Positions 56,444 through 64,000 of a stretch of 64,000 bases of DNA are shown in pieces. The DNA is taken from assembly GCA_016931995.1 (NCBI GenBank), contig JAFGDS010000118.1, forward strand, positions 1 through 64,000, given 5' to 3'. The notes below the pieces were generated by a model. The model was not told where the DNA came from and did no database searches. It saw only the letters and a program-made list of their open reading frames with translations. Source of the DNA: Pirellulales bacterium (GTDB taxonomy: Bacteria > Planctomycetota > Planctomycetia > Pirellulales > Thermoguttaceae). Position numbers and translations under genes: made by a program. Position 1 is the first letter of the stretch. Every line of letters begins with the position of its first letter.

Positions 56444-56513
56444 TCGCTTTGGAGCGCGGCGACTTGTCGCCGTTTTCCGCGCGGGCATCGAGCGACGCGG
56501 GATGTGACGGCGC

Positions 56514-56577
56514 GTGCCACTGGCTCCGCTAGCGTGGAATCGTCCGCGTTTCCGAGCACTGGCGGAGCCAGTGGCAC
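56514..56577. repeat. Family B repeat
   Basis: GTGCCACTGGCTCCGCTAGC... is mirrored by GCACTGGCGGAGCCAGTGGCAC. It is immediately followed by the family H palindrome. Confidence 0.88.
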
Positions 56578-56583
56578 TCTACG

Positions 56584-56636
56584 GTAGGTCAGGCCGTGCC
56601 TGACAACACGTTCACGTCAGGCACGGCCTGACCTAC
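56584..56636. repeat. Family H perfect 21-bp-arm palindrome
   Basis: Arms 56584-56604 and 56616-56636 are perfectly complementary, starting GTAGGTCAGGCC, with an 11-nt loop. Inside each arm is a further hairpin GTCAGG/CCTGAC. The right arm encodes the last residues and stop of the Fe-S protein on the minus strand. Confidence 0.93.
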
Positions 56637-57357
56637 GCGAATCAATCGCCTGCCCTCGGAGCGATATCGTCACGTCGCGCGCCTCGACCGTCCGCCCGGC
56701 CAGCGCCTGCGCCTGCTTGGCGATTCGCAGCAAGCCCGAGCAGCAGGGCACCTCCATGTGGACCACCGTCAGGCTCCGCACGGAGGACTCGCGAAGGATC
56801 GCCGCGAGCTTCTCAACGTGGGCCGCCGCGTCGTCGAGCTTGGGGCAGGCCACCACGACGGGTCGCTCCCGCAGGAGCCGCGCGTGGAAGTCGGCCATCG
56901 CAAACGGCACGCAATCGGCCACCAGCAGCAAGTCGGCGTCCCGGAGGAACGGCGCGCCCGGCGCGACCAACCGAAGTTGCACCGGCCAATGCCCTAGCCG
57001 CGAGGCCGCGCCCTCGTCGCCCGACGCGACGTCCGCCTGCGCCGCCATGGCCAACGGCACGAACGTTTGTGACCGCGCGCCGGGGCAACCGCATGCCTCG
57101 GTCGAGGGCGACGCCGCGGTCGCCGCATGCCGCCGAGCCGCCTCCTCGTCGAACGCCTCGGCCTGCCGCTCGACGATCCGGATGGCCCCTCGCGGGCATT
57201 CGCCCAGGCAGGCGCCCAACCCGTCGCAATACACGTCCGACACGAGCCTGGCCTTGCCGTCGCGGATTTCGATGGCCCCCTCCGCGCACGCCGTGGCGCA
57301 CAGCCCGCACCCATCACACTTCTCGGCGTCAATCTCCACGATCTTCCGCACCGCCAT
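56617..57357 (-). CDS. Ferredoxin-type 4Fe-4S protein with C-terminal domain
   Basis: The protein has 246 aa. Two 4Fe-4S motifs at the N-terminus: CDGCGLCATAC and the second site CDGLGACLGECP. A central region (about 85-175) has AxCxCPGxRSQ-like ACGCPGARSQ. The C-terminal part has VVACPKLDDAAAHVEKLAAI and HMEVPCCSGLLRIAK. This layout occurs in 4Fe-4S proteins of anaerobic and planctomycete genomes with uncertain electron partners. The ATG at 57357 has GGGAGAG before it. The last six codons and the stop come from the family H repeat. Confidence 0.8.
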   Translation of the reverse strand: MAVRKIVEIDAEKCDGCGLCATACAEGAIEIRDGKARLVSDVYCDGLGACLGECPRGAIRIVERQAEAFDEEAARRHAATAASPSTEACGCPGARSQTFVPLAMAAQADVASGDEGAASRLGHWPVQLRLVAPGAPFLRDADLLLVADCVPFAMADFHARLLRERPVVVACPKLDDAAAHVEKLAAILRESSVRSLTVVHMEVPCCSGLLRIAKQAQALAGRTVEARDVTISLRGQAIDSRRSGRA

Positions 57358-57476
57358 GGCAGCTCTCCCGCAAAACGAAGAACGATGTTTTCGCAACGTC
57401 CACGCTGGAATCCTACCGCGAGGCGTTGCGGCCGTCCTTGATTTGGGTCAATCGCATGTTCCGCGGTGATGGAGTC

Positions 57477-57508
57477 CGTGGGAGGCGACTCCCAGGGCCG
57501 ACTCCCTA
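57477..57508. repeat. Family E half copy
   Basis: CCGTGGGAGGCGACTCCCAG matches one arm of family E. The mirror arm is lost. Confidence 0.6.
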
Positions 57509-57662
57509 GACGACCCGCTCGCCACCGTCGGCAACACGTTGCGCGGCAACGCCTTACGGCACAATCCGAATTTGGCCCAGGAGTTGCCAGCGCGCGTCGA
57601 ACCGCCACGCAAGGTAGATTTCAGATAGGCCATTGTCGGCTCATCATCAAGGGGCCCTTGCC

Positions 57663-58070
57663 ATGCCGCTGGGATCGGTTTTGAACACGGCGCTGTCGGG
57701 CTTGGCCGCGGCCGAGAGCATGTTGGACGCGGCCGCGCATAACATGGCCAACGTCCGCACGCCCGGCTTCACCCCGCTGAGGCCCATGTTCGCCACGCAG
57801 ACGTCGCGGACGATCGATCCCGGCGCGGCCCCCACCGACGCGTCCGGCGGCAGCAATCCGGTGCAGCGGGGCCGGGGCGTCATGGCGCTCGGCACGGAGC
57901 CGGTCTCCGACGAGCCGCCCGCCGACTCCGGTGGAATGTCCACGCAGGTGATGATCGACAGCTTGTTGGATCTGAACGCGGCTTCCACCCAATTCCGCAT
58001 CAATCTGCCCGTGATGAGCGAGACGGACAGGCTCCTGGACGAACTGATGAACATCGGCCGCCCGGCGTAG
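57663..58070 (+). CDS. Flagellar basal-body rod protein (FlgB/FlgC-like)
   Basis: The protein has 135 aa. The N-terminus MPLGSVLNTALSGLAAAESM followed by LDAAAHNMANVRTPGF is the rod/hook N-terminal motif (LxxAxxNxANxxTPGF). The C-terminus (VMIDSLLDLNAASTQFRINL) ends in a coiled-coil-like rod tail. It is shorter than typical FlgC. Which rod subunit it is cannot be told. It is an orphan, with no flg cluster adjacent; with the FliL-like gene it suggests dispersed flagellar genes. Confidence 0.75.
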   Translation: MPLGSVLNTALSGLAAAESMLDAAAHNMANVRTPGFTPLRPMFATQTSRTIDPGAAPTDASGGSNPVQRGRGVMALGTEPVSDEPPADSGGMSTQVMIDSLLDLNAASTQFRINLPVMSETDRLLDELMNIGRPA

Positions 58071-58086
58071 CTCTTCCGCCGCGACG

Positions 58087-58115
58087 CGTCATCCTGAGCG
58101 AAGCAAAGGACCCGT
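58087..58115. repeat. Family C single arm
   Basis: CGTCATCCTGAGCGAAGCAA in the gap between the convergent rod-protein gene and atpC. The mirror arm is missing. Confidence 0.75.
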
Positions 58116-58139
58116 CGAAAGAAACACGGGGAATCGGCC

Positions 58140-58547
58140 CTACGCCTCCGCGCGCGCCCGGCGGGCGACGCGGGCCTGGGCGCGGTATTGCGCCACGGCG
58201 CGGTCGCGCTGGGCCATGAGATCGGGCGTGGTCGCCTTGCGGCTTCGGGCGGTGTCCAGCTCCTCGAGCACGACCGCTTCGTCCAGCGCCTCGGCCGGCA
58301 CGGCCTGGCCGGCCAGTACGGAGACCACGTCGCCGAGCACCTCGACGAAGCCGCCCTCGACGTAGTAGCGCCAAACGCGATCGCCCGCCGTGATCCGCAG
58401 CTCGCCGGCGCCCAGCCGCCCGATCATCGGGCCGTGGCCCGGCGCAACGCCGATCTCGCCGTCGTAAAGCGGCAGCGCGACGAACTCGGCGGGCGTGTCC
58501 CGGAGCGTCTCCTCGGGCGTCACGACGATACAGCGCATCTCGGACAT
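58140..58547 (-). CDS. atpC: ATP synthase epsilon subunit
   Basis: The 135-aa subunit is part of the F1 rotor stalk and inhibits ATP hydrolysis. The N-terminal beta-sandwich has ETLRDTPAEFVALPLYDGEI and GVAPGHGPMIGRLGAGELRI, which are typical. The C-terminal helices are short and basic (KATTPDLMAQRDRAVAQYRA). It follows atpD after 4 bp, the last gene of the operon seen here. Confidence 0.95.
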   Translation of the reverse strand: MSEMRCIVVTPEETLRDTPAEFVALPLYDGEIGVAPGHGPMIGRLGAGELRITAGDRVWRYYVEGGFVEVLGDVVSVLAGQAVPAEALDEAVVLEELDTARSRKATTPDLMAQRDRAVAQYRAQARVARRARAEA

Positions 58548-58551
58548 TTTG

Positions 58552-60114
<1,563 letters not shown>

Positions 60115-60130
60115 GGCCGTGGTCTCCAAA

Positions 60131-61021
60131 CTATTCATTCAGCGCCTCCGCGCCGCCGATCACTTCGAGCAGTTCGGAGGTGATCTGGCCTTGTCGGGCT
60201 CGGTTGTAGGCCATCGACAGGTGGGAAATCATCTGGTCCGCGTTCTCCGTGGCGGCTTTCATGGCCATCATCCGAGCGATCTGCTCGCTCACGGCCGCGT
60301 CGAGGAAGCACTTGAGGAGCTTCACCTTGAAGCTGGTCGGCACCACCTCGTCGAGAATCGCCCTGGCCGACGGGAGGAAATCGTACTGGACCTCGGCGGC
60401 CGACCGGTTGTTTCCGTTTTCTTCGTCCGCGGCGCCAAGTCCGGCCAGCGGCAGCAAGGTTTCCTTCACCGCGGTCTGCCGGCTGAGGCTCTCGAATTTC
60501 GTGTACACCACGTCGAGCTGGTCGATCCGCCCGGTCTCGAACCAATCGAGATACCGGTTGGCCAATAGCTCGACCTCGCCGAAGCTGGGGCGGTCCTCGA
60601 AATGCGTGAACCGTTCGTCCGGCGCGATCTTGCGGAAGCGGAACGCGGAGATGCCCCGCTTGCCGGAGACATCGAGCCGGACCTCCTCAAGTTGGGTTTT
60701 CCATTCGGCCAGCCGTCGGTGCGCCAGGCGGAGCACGTTTCCGTTGTATCCGCCGCACATCCCCCGGTTGGCCGACAAGATCAGCAAAACGCCCCGGCGG
60801 ACGTGCTCGCGCGGCGCCAGGAGCGGATGGCTCACTTCCAGTCCGCTTTGGGCCAGGTCGCGGACCACCTTGATGATCCGGTCCGTGTACGCGCTGGCCG
60901 CCGTGGCCCGATCCATCGCGCGCTTGAACCGCGCGGTGGAGATCAGCTCCATCGTCCGCGTGATCTTGCGGATGTTGCGGATCGATCGGCGTCGTCGGTC
61001 GAGTGCGCGGGCCTTGGCCAT
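60131..61021 (-). CDS. atpG: ATP synthase gamma subunit
   Basis: The 296-aa central rotor shaft of F1. The N-terminus MAKARALDRRRRSIRNIRKI followed by TRTMELISTARFKRA, and the C-terminus MAYNRARQGQITSELLEVIG, are diagnostic coiled-coil ends. The middle has LILSANRGMCGGYNGNV. Start ATG 61021. It lies after atpA with a 110-bp gap containing a family F palindrome. Confidence 0.97.
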   Translation of the reverse strand: MAKARALDRRRRSIRNIRKITRTMELISTARFKRAMDRATAASAYTDRIIKVVRDLAQSGLEVSHPLLAPREHVRRGVLLILSANRGMCGGYNGNVLRLAHRRLAEWKTQLEEVRLDVSGKRGISAFRFRKIAPDERFTHFEDRPSFGEVELLANRYLDWFETGRIDQLDVVYTKFESLSRQTAVKETLLPLAGLGAADEENGNNRSAAEVQYDFLPSARAILDEVVPTSFKVKLLKCFLDAAVSEQIARMMAMKAATENADQMISHLSMAYNRARQGQITSELLEVIGGAEALNE

Positions 61022-61045
61022 GTTCTTTCGTTATTATTCGTTGTT

Positions 61046-61093
61046 GCGAAGCCGCAAGCGGATTTCAAAATCACAAGCCGCTTGCGGCTTCGC
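61046..61093. repeat. Family F inverted repeat within the atp operon
   Basis: GCGAAGCCGCAAGCGG (61046-61061) is perfectly mirrored by CCGCTTGCGGCTTCGC (61078-61093), with a 16-nt loop, in the atpA-atpG gap. Confidence 0.92.
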
Positions 61094-61131
61094 ACGGAAT
61101 TCCCATCACGCCATGCAATTCTCACTGCGCA

Positions 61132-62670
61132 TTACGCCATCACGGTTTCCCGCGGCTTCTTCTCTTCGAGGAAGATCGCGTTGAACTCGCCGATGGCCGC
61201 GTCCAGGTTGGCCGCCGTGTCGTCGTCCATCCGCCCCGAGTCGGTCAGACGCTGCCACAGGTCGTGCTTCCGGTCGTGGATAAATTCGAGGAACTTCGGT
61301 TCCCACTCGCGGACCTGCTCGACCGGAACGCGGTCCACCCAGCCGCGGGTGCCGGCGTAGATGACCATGACCTGGTCGGTCACGTGCATCGGCTTGCCGA
61401 GGCCTTGCTTCAACAGTTCGGTCATGCGGTAGCCGCGGTCGAGCCGGGCCTGCGTCGCGGGATCGAGGTCGGTGCCCAACTGGGCGAACGCCTCGAGCTC
61501 GCGAAACGCGGCGAGGTCCAGCCGCAACCCGCCGGCCACCTTCTTCATCGACGGCACCTGCGCCTTGCCGCCCACGCGCGACACGGAAATGCCCACGTTC
61601 ATGGCCGGGCGCTGGCCGGCGAAGAACAGGTCGGGCTGAAGGTAGATCTGCCCGTCGGTGATGGAAATCACGTTGGTCGGGATATAGGCGGACACTTCGC
61701 CTTCAAGAGTTTCGACGATGGGAAGCGCGGTGAGCGACCCGCCGCCCAGCTTGTCGCTCAGTTTGGCCGCCCGCTCCAACAGTCGGCTGTGGCAGTAGAA
61801 CACGTCGCCCGGATACGCCTCGCGGCCCGGCGGACGCCGCATCAACAGCGAAAGCTGGCGGTAGGCCGTCGCCTGTTTCGAGAGGTCGTCGTAGATAATC
61901 AGGGCGTGGCCGCCGTGGAACATGAAGTGCTCGGCCATCGCGCAGCCGGCGTACGGGGCGACGTATTGCAGCGGCGCGGGGTCGCTCGCCCCGGCCACAA
62001 TGACCGTCGTGTAGTCCATGGCCCCGTTCTTGCGGAGCATTTCAACCAGCCGAGCGACGTTCGATTCCTTCTGGCCGATGGCCACGTAGAAGCATTTGAC
62101 GCCGGTGCCCTTCTGGTTGAGGATCGTGTCGACGCAGATGGCCGTCTTGCCGGTCTTGCGGTCGCCGATGATCAGTTCGCGCTGGCCGCGTCCGATGGGC
62201 GTCATCGCGTCGATGGCCTTGATGCCGGTTTGAAGCGGCTCGTTGACCGGCTGCCGCCCCGCGATGCCCACGGCGATCGTCTCGACGTCGCGGCGCTCGG
62301 TGGTCTGGATGGGGCTCTTGCCGTCCAGCGGATTGCCCAAGGGGTCGATCACGCGGCCCAGCACGGCCTCGCCCACGGGCACGCTCAGAAGCCGGCCGGT
62401 GCTGCGGACCTCGTCGCCCTCGTTGATGCCGAGGAAGTCGCCGAGGATGATCACCCCGACGGAGTTCTCTTCGAGATTGAAAGCCAAGCCGTTGACCCCG
62501 CCGGGAAATTCGACCATTTCGCCGGACATGACGCCCGACAGGCCGTACACGCGCGCAATGCCATCGCCCACCTCCAGCACCCGACCGACCTCCCGGACGT
62601 CGATCTGGGATCGGAACTGTTCAATTTCCTGCTGGATTACGGAAGCGATCTCGTCGGCTTTGAATTTCAT
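61132..62670 (-). CDS. atpA: ATP synthase alpha subunit
   Basis: The 512-aa regulatory F1 subunit. The P-loop is [18 protein letters not shown]; other signatures are [20 protein letters not shown] and the Ser/Arg region [20 protein letters not shown]. The start is ATG 62670 with AGGAG eight bases upstream. It overlaps the 3' end of atpH by 50 bp, so translation of the two is probably coupled. Confidence 0.97.
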   Translation of the reverse strand: MKFKADEIASVIQQEIEQFRSQIDVREVGRVLEVGDGIARVYGLSGVMSGEMVEFPGGVNGLAFNLEENSVGVIILGDFLGINEGDEVRSTGRLLSVPVGEAVLGRVIDPLGNPLDGKSPIQTTERRDVETIAVGIAGRQPVNEPLQTGIKAIDAMTPIGRGQRELIIGDRKTGKTAICVDTILNQKGTGVKCFYVAIGQKESNVARLVEMLRKNGAMDYTTVIVAGASDPAPLQYVAPYAGCAMAEHFMFHGGHALIIYDDLSKQATAYRQLSLLMRRPPGREAYPGDVFYCHSRLLERAAKLSDKLGGGSLTALPIVETLEGEVSAYIPTNVISITDGQIYLQPDLFFAGQRPAMNVGISVSRVGGKAQVPSMKKVAGGLRLDLAAFRELEAFAQLGTDLDPATQARLDRGYRMTELLKQGLGKPMHVTDQVMVIYAGTRGWVDRVPVEQVREWEPKFLEFIHDRKHDLWQRLTDSGRMDDDTAANLDAAIGEFNAIFLEEKKPRETVMA

Positions 62671-63274
62671 GGACGCTCCTGTCAATCATTTTCTGCCGCG
62701 CGTTCTGAAGTGCGGCAGCCAGAGAACCGTCGTATACCGTATCGCCCACGCGAACCACCGCGCCGCCGATCAGGTCGGGATCGACGCGATACTCCATCAG
62801 CGGCTCGCCGTCGATGAGCCCCGCCAACTGCTGGGTAATCCGCTGGGCCCTCGCGGCGTCGACCGCCACGGCCGTGGTCAACGTCACGGGCACCCGGCGG
62901 CGAAGCCGATCGTATTGCACGTGAACCTGCTGGTGAATCGCCCGCAGGCAGTCCAGCCGCTCGTGCCGGGCAACCACCTTCAGGAAGTCGAGAAACACGG
63001 CCGGCGCCCGCGGACCAAACACCCGGTCGAGGATCCCGTATCGCTCCTCCTGCGGGATCAGGGCGGAGCCGAGCACCTGCTCGAAGTGCGGGAACGCGTC
63101 GAGCACGTCCTCCACCAGCGAGTCGAACACGCCCAGGAGCGATTCGGTCGCCCGAGCGTTCTCGCTCACGGCCAGAAACGCCTCGGCATAGACGGCGCCG
63201 ACGTGCTCCCGGTTGACGTCGACGTCCATGTCGGCCGCCTGGCGCGCGTCGTGGGCCGTGTTGTCTTCAACCAT
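62621..63274 (-). CDS. atpH: ATP synthase delta subunit
   Basis: The 217-aa stator connector between F1 and the b subunit. The N-terminal helical domain ([20 protein letters not shown]) and the C-terminal domain with [20 protein letters not shown] are typical (the latter is the family's Prosite-like motif). It is longer than the usual roughly 177 aa at both ends. The last 16 codons overlap atpA. A family B repeat lies in the gap to atpF. Confidence 0.95.
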   Translation of the reverse strand: MVEDNTAHDARQAADMDVDVNREHVGAVYAEAFLAVSENARATESLLGVFDSLVEDVLDAFPHFEQVLGSALIPQEERYGILDRVFGPRAPAVFLDFLKVVARHERLDCLRAIHQQVHVQYDRLRRRVPVTLTTAVAVDAARAQRITQQLAGLIDGEPLMEYRVDPDLIGGAVVRVGDTVYDGSLAAALQNARQKMIDRSVHEIQSRRDRFRNPAGN

Positions 63275-63304
63275 GACTGCGTCCCGGTTCCGTCACTTTT
63301 TTGG

Positions 63305-63410
63305 GTGCCACTGCTGGCTTGTCCAGCAGTGCCTTCCTCGCGTGTGCCACTGGCTCCGCCAGTGCTTAACCAGCTTCCATGGTCCAGCACTGGCATAGCC
63401 AGTGGCACTC
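63305..63410. repeat. Family B repeat within the atp operon
   Basis: GTGCCACTGCTGGCTTGTCC..., an altered first arm, then GTGCCACTGGCTCCGCCAGT and its mirror GCACTGGCATAGCCAGTGGC, in the atpF-atpH gap. The first arm changed in both halves of its hairpin (CTGCTGG/CCAGCAG) and still pairs. Confidence 0.9.
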
Positions 63411-63418
63411 TGTTCGTG

Positions 63419-64000
63419 TTACCCCTTCTTCTCTCCCCGTTTCTCGTCGCCGGCAAACCCGGCCACGGCCTCGTCCAACAGCCGGGCGTGGTCGTCGGGC
63501 CGAAGCTCGGCACGGACGATCTTTCCGGCAAGCTGGACAGCCAGGTCGGCGCTGCGCCGGGCAAGGTCCTTCAAGGCGTCGCCCGTCGCGCGGTCGATCT
63601 CCGCCAGCGCCCGCTGGTGCTCCGCCCGGGCTTCGCCCTGCGCGGCCTCGACGATCTTCCGGCCGGTCACGTCGGCGTTGCGCCGGGCTTCGTCAAGGAT
63701 CCCCCGGACGTCGTCCTTGGCGCCCTCGAGCTTCTGCTCGTACTGCGCCAAAATCGCCCGGGCGTCGGCGTTCTGCTTCTGCGCCTCGGCGATGTCGTTG
63801 GCGATGCCCCGCTCGCGCTGGTCCAGCCCGTCGCGGATGGGTCCCCAGGCAAACTTCCATAGCACCGCCAGAAGCACCAGGAAGATAACGAACGTCCACA
63901 GTGCCAGGTCCTTCTTGAACTCCAGCGGACTGGCGTTTGGCGCCGCGCCGTGGGCCCCGCCGTGCTCTTCGCCCGACGCGGTGGAATGCGTTCCATTCGT
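63419..64000 (-). CDS. atpF: ATP synthase b subunit, 5' end beyond the window
   Basis: At least 193 aa are visible; the frame runs off the window edge. A His/Gly/Ala-rich stretch leads to the membrane anchor (KDLALWTFVIFLVLLAVLWK, then FAWGPI), typical of F-type b. A long charged coiled-coil stalk follows (RERGIANDIAEAQKQNADAR...). The N-terminal extension before the anchor (HSTASGEEHGGAHGAAPNAS) is longer than in E. coli b and may include a signal peptide beyond the edge. Confidence 0.95.
   Translation of the reverse strand, partial: TNGTHSTASGEEHGGAHGAAPNASPLEFKKDLALWTFVIFLVLLAVLWKFAWGPIRDGLDQRERGIANDIAEAQKQNADARAILAQYEQKLEGAKDDVRGILDEARRNADVTGRKIVEAAQGEARAEHQRALAEIDRATGDALKDLARRSADLAVQLAGKIVRAELRPDDHARLLDEAVAGFAGDEKRGEKKG

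Noticed and set aside
57448-57633. 61-residue minus-strand frame
   Set aside because: It spans a family E half repeat and shows no ribosome site or family features.

Overview
The window looks like a chromosomal segment of a high-GC planctomycete, probably of the Pirellulales type. The evidence is a DUF1559 pilin-like protein, a ThuA-domain protein, a Tat-exported Gfo/Idh/MocA oxidoreductase, a DUF5009-type membrane acyltransferase, a sigma factor with a long helix-turn-helix-rich N-terminus, a planctomycete-type Ser/Thr kinase, and many intergenic palindromic repeats. Orphan flagellar genes (fliL-like and a rod-protein gene) suggest a motile stage. kdsA argues for a Gram-negative envelope with Kdo.

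Layout. 1-1409: relic mobile DNA (a transposase with an internal deletion, and a tyrosine-recombinase tail) next to tRNA-Arg(UCU). 1555-6560: exported or membrane glycan-related genes (ThuA, acyltransferase, GH36-like). 6768-9253: PhoB/PhoR-like two-component pair, convergent with a low-complexity lipoprotein. 11422-15977: a Ser/Thr kinase cut short and joined to a headless RTX/beta-helix protein. 16061-20208: glmS, a YbaK-type deacylase, a secreted protein of unknown function. 20838-24751: sigma factor, relics of an RHS-type protein and a sodium:solute symporter, zwf. 25112-26846: Fur/PerR regulator, ferritin and 2-Cys peroxiredoxin, an iron/peroxide module. 26904-31558: oxidoreductase, aldo/keto reductase, recG. 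31632-34027: RloA/RloB (AbiL-like) defence pair and a small membrane protein. 34102-38613: response regulator, glyA, a lipoprotein metalloprotease candidate, FliL-like protein. 39396-42929: lipid kinase-like protein, kdsA, lipoprotein. 43015-49559: archease, BNR protein, small lipoprotein, DUF1559, double-domain PPK2, leuD. 49747-58070: AGCS symporter, orphan nuoB, a membrane protein, a hybrid kinase with a tandem-receiver partner, an Fe-S protein, a flagellar rod protein. 58140-64000: F1Fo ATP synthase operon, minus strand, order atpF-H-A-G-D-C.

The most striking non-genic signal is a set of at least eight families of inverted repeats scattered through the gaps. Six families share one architecture: each arm is itself a small hairpin and two arms face each other. 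Two others are built of tandem 9-10 bp CACGGA units. Three different families sit in three successive gaps of the atp operon, and some copies supply the stop codon of the neighbouring gene. Other candidates for attention are a branched RNA-like structure with a U-tract (38901-38999), the RloAB defence pair, and the kinase/RTX junction. All identifications are by reading; no database search was possible.
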